The notes beneath the pieces were generated by a model. That model ran no database searches. It was not told the DNA's origin and was given only the letters and a program-made list of their open reading frames with translations. DNA of 25,256 bases from a virus. Each line of letters begins with the position of its first letter. Position 1 is the first letter of the stretch. The stretch lies in the IMG/VR virus record IMGVR_UViG_3300047994_000591, positions 1 to 25,256 of that record; one strand, written 5' to 3'. The position numbers and the translations under genes are program-made. This document shows, in pieces, positions 14,378 through 22,820 of this stretch.

Positions 14378-14570
14378 GTGTGACCTCACCAACGATTCAC
14401 TCGAAGCCCTGGTCCGCAGCCTCCAGTCCATCGCCAGGGCATCGGTCCTCGGCCCGAAGATGCGGGCCGCCCAGTTCGCCGCCGCACTCGCCATCGAGGA
14501 GCTGATCGATCGTCGCCGCTCCGACCCCGCCCACATCCTCTCCAGCGTTCCGTCCAGGGGGCAGGTATGA
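14370..14570 (+). CDS. Small early phage protein, function unknown
   Basis: 66 residues from the ATG at 14370, with GAAAGGAG seven bases upstream, overlapping the previous gene by eight bases. It is a single helical unit (SLEALVRSLQSIARAS, then AAQFAAALAIEELIDRR) with no recognisable domain. Confidence 0.55.
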   Translation: MRKCDLTNDSLEALVRSLQSIARASVLGPKMRAAQFAAALAIEELIDRRRSDPAHILSSVPSRGQV

Positions 14571-14698
14571 GGCTCGCCGCCGCCCTCACCGGAATCCTGT
14601 TGGCGATTCCGCTCATGCACCGCTCCGCACCCAAACCTATCCCCGTTCCTCCCCGCCACACTGTTACGGCAAGCGCCACACCAGGAGAAGCCCGATGA
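14567..14698 (+). CDS. 43-residue peptide with an N-terminal hydrophobic segment
   Basis: A short gene held between ATGA overlaps on both sides (ATG 14567, TGA 14696-14698). The first 17 residues (MRLAAALTGILLAIPLM) form a hydrophobic helix, followed by a Pro-rich basic tail. It would sit in the inner membrane or be secreted. Overlaps and a clear hydrophobic segment support it; function is unknown. Confidence 0.5.
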   Translation: MRLAAALTGILLAIPLMHRSAPKPIPVPPRHTVTASATPGEAR

Positions 14699-14976
14699 CC
14701 GGAAAGACATGCAAATGCGGCTGCGGATACGTCCTCAGCTCCGATTCCACGAAGGACTACAAGTGGGGGCACACCCCCAAGGCTACCGCTTCGCCCAACA
14801 CTGCGCTCGCCCTGCCTGAGGGGCCGCTCGAGATCGTCGCGCCTGCCAGTGAGTACATCGACTGTCAGTTACACATCTCGCAGGTCGACCGTATCTACCG
14901 TCTTCTCTCGCCCGAGGCGCGGGTGGTCGCTGCCCTCAACGGCCTCAACCACGACATCGATTCCGATACCGAATAG
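14695..14976 (+). CDS. Cys-rich small early phage protein
   Basis: 93 residues, ATG at 14695 overlapping the previous stop (ATGA). The N-terminus carries CKCGCGYVL followed by KDYKWGHTPK, which could hold a zinc ion with the histidine. The C-terminal half is a helical segment (HISQVDRIYRLLSPEARVV). No family recognised. Confidence 0.55.
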   Translation: MTGKTCKCGCGYVLSSDSTKDYKWGHTPKATASPNTALALPEGPLEIVAPASEYIDCQLHISQVDRIYRLLSPEARVVAALNGLNHDIDSDTE

Positions 14977-14999
14977 CCCGTTTCACTCCGGAGCCATGC

Positions 15000-15452
15000 A
15001 TGCCGAGCCACCCACAAGACGACCTGTTCACCACCTTCGCGGAGCGCGTAATGCGCCGCGCCGAAGAGGTCGACGCCAACCTGCACTGCAAGTGGCCAAT
15101 CAGCGAGGATCAGCGCACCCTGCTGCGACTCCTGAAGCCACGGCAGGGCAGGGACAGAGCCATCGCGCTCGGCGACCTGTGTGAACGGATGCGGGTCACT
15201 CCCCGCATCGTCAAGGATCTCGTGCAGGATCTCCGGCTCAACTTCGGCGTCCAGATCGGCGCGTCCAGAGACTCGCAGGCGGGCGGTTACTACCTCATCG
15301 CCACTGAGGCCGAGTCGGTCGAATCCACCACCCAGATGCTGCACCAGGCCATCACCATGCTCGAAGTCGTCCGCGTCATGCGCGGCCACGCGACGGTCCT
15401 GGAGATGCTCGGGCAAGCCAGCCTCAACCTCGAAGAAGGGAGCCACTCATGA
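15000..15452 (+). CDS. Winged-helix-like early phage protein
   Basis: 150 residues; GGAG six bases before the ATG at 15000. Residues 38-100 have a winged-helix pattern: a first helix (EDQRTLLRLLKPRQGRDRAI), ALGDLCERMRVTPRIVKDLV as the helix-turn-helix, and a wing (GVQIGASRDSQAGGYYLI). The last 50 residues are a long helix (TTQMLHQAITMLEVVRVM) suited to dimerisation. This resembles phage wHTH proteins used in replication or regulation. DNA binding is likely; the target is unknown. Confidence 0.6.
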   Translation: MPSHPQDDLFTTFAERVMRRAEEVDANLHCKWPISEDQRTLLRLLKPRQGRDRAIALGDLCERMRVTPRIVKDLVQDLRLNFGVQIGASRDSQAGGYYLIATEAESVESTTQMLHQAITMLEVVRVMRGHATVLEMLGQASLNLEEGSHS

Positions 15453-15685
15453 AGTGCGCCTACTGCAAACAATCTACCCGCAGCAGCTCCGCCTATGTCT
15501 GCGACGAATGCCAGCTCCGCGTCCAGGCAACCAATGACGCCATCGAAGCTCGCGCCCGCGCCGTGGCCTACACCGACTGTCCGGCCCAGCCAGGGCAACC
15601 TTGCCTCACCGGATCGGGCACACCACGCGGCATCGCCCACGCCGTCCGCGTCAAGCTCGGCAGCAAGGAGGCCAGCCGTGGCTAG
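15449..15685 (+). CDS. Double zinc-finger small phage protein
   Basis: 78 residues, coupled by ATGA at 15449. The first finger is CAYC...CDEC (residues 3-21). The second part, CPAQPGQPCLTGSGTPR followed by HAVRV, matches the short C-x5-C-x-T-x-S-G-x-P...H module common in phages of high-GC hosts. Nucleic-acid binding is likely; role unknown. Confidence 0.6.
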   Translation: MKCAYCKQSTRSSSAYVCDECQLRVQATNDAIEARARAVAYTDCPAQPGQPCLTGSGTPRGIAHAVRVKLGSKEASRG

Positions 15686-15812
15686 ACCCAGCGATGCACC
15701 CACCATGCTCGGCACCGTCCTCATCTTCCTCATCGCTATCGGCATGCTCTTCCTTCCGGTGGTCGTGTACTTCGCCCTCACCCTGGTCTACGCCGTTCGG
15801 AGCGCCCGATGA
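15678..15812 (+). CDS. Single-pass small membrane protein
   Basis: 44 residues from the GTG at 15678, with AAGGAGG six bases upstream, overlapping the previous gene by eight bases and the next by ATGA. A long hydrophobic stretch (LGTVLIFLIAIGMLFLPVVV plus a second aromatic part) crosses the membrane once or as a hairpin, and a short basic C-terminus follows. The ideal ribosome site supports a real gene despite its size. Confidence 0.6.
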   Translation: MARPSDAPTMLGTVLIFLIAIGMLFLPVVVYFALTLVYAVRSAR

Positions 15813-16249
15813 GCGGACATATCAAAACCAAATACGAGATGCTCCGTGCGGGATACAAGTTCCTCAGCCACGCCGAGTGCAAGGGCTGCGGCGCGAAGAT
15901 TGAGTGGTGGCGGACGAACAAGGGAAACAAGATCCCCTTCAATCTGCTGCCAGAGCACGAGCACGAGCGCACGACGCCGCACTGGGCCACCTGCCCGAAG
16001 CGCGACGACTTCCGTAGGCGCGATCAGCCCGCACCCGCCCCGGCTCCCGCAGCTCGGATCATCGATCACGCCGCTGCGACCAACCAACTCCTGGACAGCA
16101 CCGGCGCACGCATCGTCATCGCAGTCTACGACGGGGGCTACGCCGCCTCCGTTCGCCACGGCATCCCCGCCGAGGACGTGCGACACGAACTCATCACCAC
16201 CGCCAACCAGCTCCGCAACGCGATGGCGGCGAAGGAGGAGGCGCGATGA
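15809..16249 (+). CDS. Zinc-binding early phage protein
   Basis: 146 residues, ATGA-coupled at 15809. Residues 23-62 hold CKGCGAKIEWWRTNKGNKIP and then HWATCPKRDDFR, a CxxC...H..C arrangement seen in many small phage proteins. A Pro/Ala linker leads to a second domain with alternating strands and helices (ARIVIAVYDGGYAASVRHGI). Function unknown. Confidence 0.6.
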   Translation: MSGHIKTKYEMLRAGYKFLSHAECKGCGAKIEWWRTNKGNKIPFNLLPEHEHERTTPHWATCPKRDDFRRRDQPAPAPAPAARIIDHAAATNQLLDSTGARIVIAVYDGGYAASVRHGIPAEDVRHELITTANQLRNAMAAKEEAR

Positions 16250-16554
16250 TCGGCATCGGCCCCGTCGAGAAGTGGGAGCATGATCTCAGAAAGCTGGACC
16301 GGGCCGCTTTAGTTCATGTGGCGCAGGAACTCCACTTCCATCTCAGGATCTACCGGAGAGCCCACTTCTACGAGCCTGACTTCGACATCGACATGTTGAT
16401 TCATCGGGCGCGGATTTATGGGCGACACGACAATGTGCTCGCTCGGACAGAGCGTTATCAGGCCGACCCTGAGAAGTATCTCGACCAGATGGCACGCCGA
16501 ACCAAATCCGCGAAAGCTGCCGCTCGTCGCAGGAAAAAACGGGGGAAGGCATGA
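16246..16554 (+). CDS. Small basic early phage protein, function unknown
   Basis: 102 residues, ATGA-coupled at 16246. The helical body (DLRKLDRAALVHVAQELHFH, FDIDMLIHRARIYGRHDNVL) ends in a lysine/arginine-rich tail (SAKAAARRRKKRGKA) likely to contact nucleic acid. No family recognised. Confidence 0.55.
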   Translation: MIGIGPVEKWEHDLRKLDRAALVHVAQELHFHLRIYRRAHFYEPDFDIDMLIHRARIYGRHDNVLARTERYQADPEKYLDQMARRTKSAKAAARRRKKRGKA

Positions 16555-16871
16555 ACTCTATCCGCGAGACGAACCTCAGCAGCACCGCCGCCGACCGCAC
16601 GCTCCGCAGCCTCATCGACGAGGCCTCCGCGAACCTTCGGGCACGCGGCATCGAGGAGCCGGTGCCGCCGCCGCCCGCGGAGCTCCCGATCACGGAGCCG
16701 GAGTTCCTCGGAAAGTCCTGCGCAGACTGCCAGCGCCGGTTCACCACGCCATCGGAGTACGCCAACTGCACCCTCTGTCCGGCGACCGTCTGCCGCGCCG
16801 GTGGTTGCGCCAGTCTTCACCGGGCCGTCCACCGCCTTCAGTTTCTAAAGCAGTCCCAGGAGCAAGCATGA
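16551..16871 (+). CDS. Cys-rich early phage protein
   Basis: 106 residues, ATGA-coupled at 16551. A helical N-terminus with a Pro-rich linker is followed by a cluster of six cysteines (CADC, CTLC, C-R-A-G-G-C) and two histidines, enough for two zinc sites in a RING- or B-box-like order. Function unknown. Confidence 0.55.
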   Translation: MNSIRETNLSSTAADRTLRSLIDEASANLRARGIEEPVPPPPAELPITEPEFLGKSCADCQRRFTTPSEYANCTLCPATVCRAGGCASLHRAVHRLQFLKQSQEQA

Positions 16872-17527
16872 AGACACTCCAGCAGATCGGCATCGACATC
16901 GGTGCTCTCGTCACCCAGAAGAACGCGGCCTACGGCGACTCCTTCCGTCAGGCAGGCAACGCGCTGCGGCTGCTCTACCCGGACGGCATCGCGCCCGAGC
17001 AACTGGACGATGCCTTGCTCATCGCCCGTATCTGGGACAAGCTCAAACGCATCGCCACCGACCGCGACGCGCTGGGCGAGTCACCCTACCAGGACATCGC
17101 AGGCTATGGCATCCTCGGTGTCCATCTGCACAGCACCACGAACCACAGAGCGGAGAAGAACGATCCATGCCCAGGCAGTGCCAGCGACCAGATTGCAGAA
17201 AAAACGTCAAAGGCAACGCCCGATTCTGCGGCTCTGAGCACAAGCGCGAAGACTACAACGAACGCAAGCGTGAGGCTCGCGCTCGATCCATCGCCGAGGC
17301 CCGTAAGCTCCTCCGTTCGGTGCAGGGTTGTGCCTGTCCCAACTGCGGAGGGGAGTGCCAACGCAAACGTGGCCGTCCACGTAAGAAAGACGCGTAACGG
17401 AATCTTCCTCTGCGCCAATCCCAACTGCATGATGCGGCTCGATACTCCCGTCTTCGTCTTCGCCAGCGGACTCAAGTATTGCCAGCAGCTCTGCGCCGAC
17501 ACCGATCTCATGGAGGCGCTGGTATGA
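16868..17527 (+). CDS. Nmad1-like (DUF1599-type) protein with extended C-terminus
   Basis: Residues 1-88 (NAAYGDSFRQAGNALRLLYP, DDALLIARIWDKLKRIATDR, GESPYQDIAGYGILG) match the pattern of the nucleotide-modification-associated domain 1 family, found in phages with modified DNA; such proteins usually end soon after that last motif. Here the frame stays open for another 130 residues. The middle, 17130-17370, is low-complexity and overlaps a better-looking gene in another frame. The end (NGIFLCANPNCMMRLDTPVF...CADTDL) again looks like real Cys-bearing protein and could be its own 52-residue gene from a GTG at 17369. Its stop overlaps the next ATG. Probably an ancestral stop near 17160 was lost, merging two small genes. 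Confidence 0.5.
   Translation: MKTLQQIGIDIGALVTQKNAAYGDSFRQAGNALRLLYPDGIAPEQLDDALLIARIWDKLKRIATDRDALGESPYQDIAGYGILGVHLHSTTNHRAEKNDPCPGSASDQIAEKTSKATPDSAALSTSAKTTTNASVRLALDPSPRPVSSSVRCRVVPVPTAEGSANANVAVHVRKTRNGIFLCANPNCMMRLDTPVFVFASGLKYCQQLCADTDLMEALV
17167..17397 (+). CDS. Zinc-knuckle small protein nested in the previous frame
   Basis: 76 residues. CQRPDCRKNVKGNARFCGSE and a later CPNCGGEC form two zinc sites, a central basic helix (KREDYNERKREARARSIAEA) links them, and KRGRPRKK at the end is an AT-hook-like tail. The sequence is far more protein-like than the overlapping frame. Nucleic-acid binding is likely. No strong ribosome site is visible before the ATG at 17167. Confidence 0.55.
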   Translation: MPRQCQRPDCRKNVKGNARFCGSEHKREDYNERKREARARSIAEARKLLRSVQGCACPNCGGECQRKRGRPRKKDA

Positions 17528-18042
17528 ACATCACCACGCCCCAGCTCCGCCGCCTCCAGGTGCTCTACAAGCAGTACGAGGCGCACTCGCTCGACACCGG
17601 CACCACCCGCGAGGATCGTCTCGCCTGGGCCACCGCCCGCATCGGTCGCCCTGCAGGTCAGCAGCTTCGCAGCTTCTCCGATCTCACCATCGACGAGGGC
17701 AAGCGGCTGATCGACGGCCTCCAGTCCGCGCTCGGCGTCAAGCTCCCGTCGAAGACGCCACGCCGCCGAAAGGATCGCCGCGAGGGCCAGAAGGCTGGCA
17801 CCGAAGGACGCCACGACCAGATCCACCAGGAGACCACGCTGGCGGGCGACACAGACCTCCGCCGCATCCAGCGGGAGATGGGCCGCCTCGGCTGGGACCA
17901 GAGCCGCCTGGACGCCTTTCTGGCCTCGCCACGCGGCCCCAACGGTCGCAGCACAGCCATCCGCACCCTCGGCGAAGCGAACCGCGTCTATTGGGCGCTC
18001 AAGCGGCTGGCCAACTATCAGGAGAAGCAGCAGGCAAGCTAA
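17524..18042 (+). CDS. GemA-like early regulatory protein
   Basis: 172 residues, ATGA-coupled at 17524. Residues 3-75 (ITTPQLRRLQVLYKQYEAHS, REDRLAWATARIGRPA, SFSDLTIDEGKRLIDGLQSA) follow the order of Mu GemA / DUF1018-type proteins: a helical start, a middle reading R-x-W-x-x-x-x-x-G, then a closing helix after L-T-x-x-E. A basic linker and a second helical part follow (LRRIQREMGRLGWDQSRLDA) that recurs in phage proteins of this class. GemA affects host gene expression and DNA topology in Mu. The assignment rests on pattern and position and is moderate. Confidence 0.5.
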   Translation: MNITTPQLRRLQVLYKQYEAHSLDTGTTREDRLAWATARIGRPAGQQLRSFSDLTIDEGKRLIDGLQSALGVKLPSKTPRRRKDRREGQKAGTEGRHDQIHQETTLAGDTDLRRIQREMGRLGWDQSRLDAFLASPRGPNGRSTAIRTLGEANRVYWALKRLANYQEKQQAS

Positions 18043-18045
18043 CCC

Positions 18046-18612
18046 ATGAATACCCCGACTCAATTCGAACTCTTTGAAGGCTTCGAGCCGCAGGCCGCGA
18101 AAGCGCCTGGCCTCGCGCTGCCGTTTCAGAAGTCGAGTGAGATTGACGTCGACCGCGCCTGCAAGATCCTCGGCGTCACCGAGAAGACGCTTCGCCGCAT
18201 GCTGGAGCGCCAGCTCATCCGTGGCTACCGTCACACCGGCGTCCGCGCTCCCTGGCATATCGAGTACGAGTCCGTCGTCGAGTACTGCGACCAGCTCCGC
18301 GTCCTGCACTGCATCTCCGATCAGCGCGGCGGACTCAGCGGCAACCGCAAACGCTACCGCGACCACGAGCTGCTGCCGTTCCCACTCGCCGAGACCATCT
18401 CCATCGCCGACGTCCGCAAGCGCCTCGACTGCTCCCAGGACTCCGTACTCCATCTCATCCAGAGCGGCAGCCTCGTCGGCTATCAGGTTCTCTTCGAGCA
18501 GACCGGCTGTCCCTGGCGCATCTGGGCACCGTCGCTGGAGCGTTACATCGAGTCCCTGCACGTCATGGCGGGCAAGCGGACGACCTCGCGGCCTTCAGCA
18601 CCTTCACGGTAG
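18046..18612 (+). CDS. Tandem excisionase-type HTH protein
   Basis: 188 residues with two MerR/excisionase-like winged helix units: residues ~31-85 (IDVDRACKILGVTEKTLRRM, LIRGYRHTGV) and ~118-172 (ISIADVRKRLDCSQDSVLHL, SLVGYQVLFE). Each has the start helix, turn, recognition helix and a GY-containing wing. It is the last gene of the early operon, AGG upstream of the ATG at 18046. It may regulate the transition to late transcription or bind the iterons near the right end; that is speculation. Confidence 0.65.
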   Translation: MNTPTQFELFEGFEPQAAKAPGLALPFQKSSEIDVDRACKILGVTEKTLRRMLERQLIRGYRHTGVRAPWHIEYESVVEYCDQLRVLHCISDQRGGLSGNRKRYRDHELLPFPLAETISIADVRKRLDCSQDSVLHLIQSGSLVGYQVLFEQTGCPWRIWAPSLERYIESLHVMAGKRTTSRPSAPSR

Positions 18613-18642
18613 ATTTCCTGCCAGTCGCCCCAGACTGTCACC

Positions 18643-21600
18643 ATGCGATTGCTCCGCCGTGTCCTGGTCTCCGGCCTCATGCTTCTCGGTTTCACCGCCT
18701 CCGCCCTCCCCGCGTTCGCACAGAACACCAGCACCACGATCACCCTTTCTCACCTCATCGCCAACGGTGCCGTCGTTCCGTATGCGCGGGTCTGCGCCAG
18801 CCCCGCCGACTCCAACGGCAATGAGATCTCCGTCTCCGCCAGCGGCTGGGGCCTCGCACTCAAGAGTCACCCGTTTTGCGCGGAGGCCGTCAACGGTGCG
18901 CTGCCCTCCGGCCTCCCAGTCCCGGACTCATCGCACACGACTGCCGCAGCGCCCATCCGCTACAACATCACCATCCAAGTGCATAACGCGAACGGCATCC
19001 CCACCGGCGCTCCCATCATCCTCACCGCCGTGCCCAATATCAACGGCCCCACCTACGCCCTCGATAGTTACACCCCAACCGTCAGCTCCAGCCTTCCCCC
19101 TGGCGGCCTCGTCTACACCACCGGCGTTCCCGCCACCTGCACCAGTCCCTCTATCGTCATCGACCAGACGGTCCCCGCCGCGTACATGTGCAACTCGGGC
19201 ACGCTGACGCCTCTCGCCGTCGCCACAACCGCAACGTATGCCGCCACCGCTGGCTCCGCGTCCTCCGCGAACACGGCGAACTCCGCAACGACGGCCAACT
19301 ATGCGACCACCGCTGGCTCCGCGACGACGGCCACCACGGCCACGAACGCAAGCCACGCCTCTCTCGCCGACACTGCGACCGCTGCCACGAACGCCACCTA
19401 TGCCACCTCCGCTGGCTCTGCGGCCTCGGCCTCCACCGCTGCAGCCCTCGCAACCGCGCCATCCAACTGCGGCTCGCTCGCTGCGACCGGCATTAACGCG
19501 GATGGCAGCCCTGTCAACTGCATCGCGGCCTCGGGTGGGGGCGCGACAGCAGCCGGAAGCCCGCTGCAGATTCAGATCAAGGCCGCGAGCGGCACTGGTC
19601 TCGATGCCACCAACTGGCAGACCGATTCGACGAAGACCTCGCTCCTCGGCGTCAACGCCTTCACCGTGCAATCCGTCGACTCCTCCAACACCCTCCTCCC
19701 AATCGGCAGCACCACCGGAAGAGCAATCTCCGTACGCAACTTCGTCCAGCGCAACAGCAGCGGAACTATCCTCAACGGCGAATACCCCGCGCACGTTCCG
19801 TTCAACTACACCTACACCACCGACCAGCGCTACGGCCCCTCCGATGGCATCGGCCCCTTCTCCTTCAGCGCCTTCATCAACTCGGGTTTCGATAACACCA
19901 ACACCGAGCCGATGAACGCGGGCGGCGTCGCCGTCGAGGTTAGCTCCCATACGCCGATCCAGCTCGGCAGCGGTGCATGGACAAGCAACGTCATCAGCCG
20001 CAGCCCCGGCGATAGCCTCGGCCAGGTCAACTACCTGCAGGGCATGGGAACCTCTCGCGGCGAGGACGAAGGCAACGAGACGCACCGCAACTTCGCCGCG
20101 CTCTACAACGGCTGGTTCGGCGGCAACGTCGCCCTCGGCACTCCCACCACCGAAGGTGCCCAGCCTATGACGCTGTCGAACTCCAGCGCCCTCGGTTACA
20201 CGATGGAGGCTTCGGAACGCGACTTCATGGTCGACGTCACGAAGAAGGTCGTCGTCGGCAACCAGGTCTCCTCGAACATCTACGCCAGCGACAACCGCAT
20301 GTGGTCCGTCACTACCGATGCCTCGCTCGGCCTCGGCACTTCGACCATGACCAGCCTCACCAACGCCGTCGATGGAACCATGTACTCCGGCTCCTGCGGC
20401 TCACAAACCGCCGTTGGAACCTATCCCAGCGGCGACGGCGCAATCACTAACTGGCAGGGCGTCGGCACCGCTGCCCAGAACTTCAACTACAACAGCTCCG
20501 GCGCACTCACCGGATACTGTGTCAACGTCGCCAGCACCGCTGGCCTTTCCGCTGGCATGCTCGTCACCATCTCCGGCCAAGACTTCGACTTCGAATACAC
20601 CACGGCCATCGCCGTCGTCGACGCAACGCACTTCACCGCTTTCCTCCGTCAGCCGCATCCAGTCGGCGACATCGTAACCTGGGGCGGCGGCGTCGGCTGG
20701 GGCTACAGCCTCGCCGACGATACGCGCCCCGCACACCAGATGGACCAGATCCTCAGCGAACAGACCGCCATCGTGCGGAAGGCGCACCCGATCCTCGCAA
20801 CTCTCGCTGGCAACGTCACCCTCATCTACTCCGACGCCAGCACCGAACTGGCCAGCCACGCGCCCTTCGGCAATACCCCCACCATCCCGCTCACCATTAC
20901 CAATCCCGTTGTCACAGGAGGCGTGCTCACCGGCATCACCGCCAACGACAACGCAGCTGTTGGTTTCAACAACTACACCGTCTCGAACTACGCGAACGGC
21001 GATCCCGCAGCGCCGAGGTTCCTCAAGCCTCCGGTCGTCACCGTCAGCGGCTGCACCGTGGCTCCTGTCATCGGGTTCAAGGTCATCAACGCTCCGTATG
21101 GTCTAGGCGTCAATGGCGTCATCTATTCGCCTTATATCGCCTCCGGAGGCTCTGGCTGCCCGTCGAACCCAACCTTCTACATCCCCACGACTCAGCCCAT
21201 CGAAGCCGACATCTACCCGATGGCGATGGTCTATCGTTCCGAGGATCAAACCAACAGAGAGACCGACACCGGCAACTTCCTTACCTACCCAATCCTCACC
21301 TCGGCGGTCTCCACCGGCGACGAGTGGGGCGAGTCCCTCTGGTGGATTGGTCGCGGCGTCACCGCGCAGGAGTCGTGGCTCGGCGATCCCTACCCCTTCA
21401 CCTCCGCGCTCACCGGACCCCAGCGCGTCGAGTACTCGCGTGGCCAATTCACAGGCGCGCTGAAGATGCTTGTCAACACGACCCCCACACCCTTCTACCT
21501 CGGCAGCTACGCCAACAACTACGTTCCCAACAATCCCGGCGAGGCACTCGCCCCCGCGCCCATCGTCCACAGCTTCGTCGGCCAGCTCGGCGGCTGGCTT

Positions 21601-22812
21601 GCTGGCAATGCCCCTCCCCTCGTCGGCGGCGTCGGCCCACTTCTAGGCGGCAACATCCTCAACGTCTATTGCGCCAACGATGCCCACTTCAACGGCGGCG
21701 ACTACCCCTGCCAGCATGGCATCTTCAGGCGCTATAACTGGCTCTCCGACACCGAGGGAACTACCAGCATCCCCAGCAATCTCTGGGTCGATCCCACCAC
21801 CGGCAATGGAGGCTGGGGCGGCATCGACTACGACAGCCATACTTCTCCAGGCGCAAGCAATCCCTCCGGCGCATGGCAGTCCACGAAGTTTTACGGCTTC
21901 ATCAATGCGGGTGGAAGCCAGAATGTCTACAACATGAAGGCTGGCTTCTATAACAAGAAAGGTCCGTGCCTGAAAGCCTCCATCGACGACGCCGCAACCC
22001 TCGAAGGCACAGCAGTGGCAACCTTCTGCGGCGCTCTCACCTACGGCTCGCAGGGCGGCTACGAAGCCCGCATCGACGTGCCCTCAGAACAACTCATTGG
22101 CGGTGCCGATAGCGGCCTTCTGCTCTCCAGTGACTTCGGGTTCGTCATCGGCGTCCAGACCACCTTCAGCGGCGTCAACACCTCCGGCGTAACTAAGGTG
22201 ATGACGATTGACACCAACGGGCACCCTGGCACCGCCTTCGATCCCACCGTTGCCCAGATCGCAAGCGGCAATATCTCCGGCGCTGCAATCAGCAACTCGA
22301 CCATCAACTTGACCAACGAGGAGCCGTTCTGGAACATTACCGGCGACATCGTCAAATTCGGTCGCGGCGGCCCTGCCGGATACACCGGGTTGCATCGCAA
22401 CACCGGCAGCATGTTCATGGTCTCCGACAACGCCCTGAATCAGACCATCGAAGCGACCGGATATAAGGGTTCCATCGACGGCTCGACCACCGGCGTCACC
22501 CAGTCTCCAGGCGATAACAGCACCAAGCTGGCCACCACTCAATACGTCGCCACAGCCGTCGCCGCAGCCTCCTACACCCCCACTCACACTCCGCTCCGCT
22601 ATGTCGGAACGGTCACCTTTACCGGCACCGATGGAGGCGTCGAAAACCTCTCCATCAGCGGCCTCACCACCGCGAATCACTGCACCTATTCGGTCACCAA
22701 TACCAGCACCGGAACCATCCACAATATCGCGGTCTCGACTGGCAACCTGGCCTTCAACACCGGCTCCACTTCCACCGGACTGACGGTCGACGGTTTCTGC
22801 GATCTGCCCTGA
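18643..22812 (+). CDS. Giant tail-fibre-like protein with a Sec signal peptide
   Basis: 1389 residues. Residues 1-26 are a textbook signal peptide (basic start, hydrophobic core, ALPAFA before Q27). A beta-rich domain leads to an Ala/Thr/Ser/Asn-rich region at about residues 190-275 with three YAxxAGSA repeats, typical of coiled fibre shafts. The centre (about 290-1280) is Gly/Asn/Ser-rich and beta-like with no catalytic motif that I recognise. Near residue 1291 GDNSTKLATTQYVATAV is the repeat found at the ends of phage tail fibres, followed by a small C-terminal beta domain. It lies where fibre genes lie in Mu-like phages, just inside the right end. Virion proteins normally lack signal peptides, so it may be exported and displayed by the lysogen instead. 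No ribosome site is clear before the ATG at 18643. Confidence 0.65.
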   Translation: MRLLRRVLVSGLMLLGFTASALPAFAQNTSTTITLSHLIANGAVVPYARVCASPADSNGNEISVSASGWGLALKSHPFCAEAVNGALPSGLPVPDSSHTTAAAPIRYNITIQVHNANGIPTGAPIILTAVPNINGPTYALDSYTPTVSSSLPPGGLVYTTGVPATCTSPSIVIDQTVPAAYMCNSGTLTPLAVATTATYAATAGSASSANTANSATTANYATTAGSATTATTATNASHASLADTATAATNATYATSAGSAASASTAAALATAPSNCGSLAATGINADGSPVNCIAASGGGATAAGSPLQIQIKAASGTGLDATNWQTDSTKTSLLGVNAFTVQSVDSSNTLLPIGSTTGRAISVRNFVQRNSSGTILNGEYPAHVPFNYTYTTDQRYGPSDGIGPFSFSAFINSGFDNTNTEPMNAGGVAVEVSSHTPIQLGSGAWTSNVISRSPGDSLGQVNYLQGMGTSRGEDEGNETHRNFAALYNGWFGGNVALGTPTTEGAQPMTLSNSSALGYTMEASERDFMVDVTKKVVVGNQVSSNIYASDNRMWSVTTDASLGLGTSTMTSLTNAVDGTMYSGSCGSQTAVGTYPSGDGAITNWQGVGTAAQNFNYNSSGALTGYCVNVASTAGLSAGMLVTISGQDFDFEYTTAIAVVDATHFTAFLRQPHPVGDIVTWGGGVGWGYSLADDTRPAHQMDQILSEQTAIVRKAHPILATLAGNVTLIYSDASTELASHAPFGNTPTIPLTITNPVVTGGVLTGITANDNAAVGFNNYTVSNYANGDPAAPRFLKPPVVTVSGCTVAPVIGFKVINAPYGLGVNGVIYSPYIASGGSGCPSNPTFYIPTTQPIEADIYPMAMVYRSEDQTNRETDTGNFLTYPILTSAVSTGDEWGESLWWIGRGVTAQESWLGDPYPFTSALTGPQRVEYSRGQFTGALKMLVNTTPTPFYLGSYANNYVPNNPGEALAPAPIVHSFVGQLGGWLAGNAPPLVGGVGPLLGGNILNVYCANDAHFNGGDYPCQHGIFRRYNWLSDTEGTTSIPSNLWVDPTTGNGGWGGIDYDSHTSPGASNPSGAWQSTKFYGFINAGGSQNVYNMKAGFYNKKGPCLKASIDDAATLEGTAVATFCGALTYGSQGGYEARIDVPSEQLIGGADSGLLLSSDFGFVIGVQTTFSGVNTSGVTKVMTIDTNGHPGTAFDPTVAQIASGNISGAAISNSTINLTNEEPFWNITGDIVKFGRGGPAGYTGLHRNTGSMFMVSDNALNQTIEATGYKGSIDGSTTGVTQSPGDNSTKLATTQYVATAVAAASYTPTHTPLRYVGTVTFTGTDGGVENLSISGLTTANHCTYSVTNTSTGTIHNIAVSTGNLAFNTGSTSTGLTVDGFCDLP

Positions 22813-22820
22813 TTCCGGCG

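Noticed and set aside
17104-18561. Minus-strand open frame of 485 codons
   Set aside because: Antisense to the GemA-like and tandem-HTH genes, no motif.
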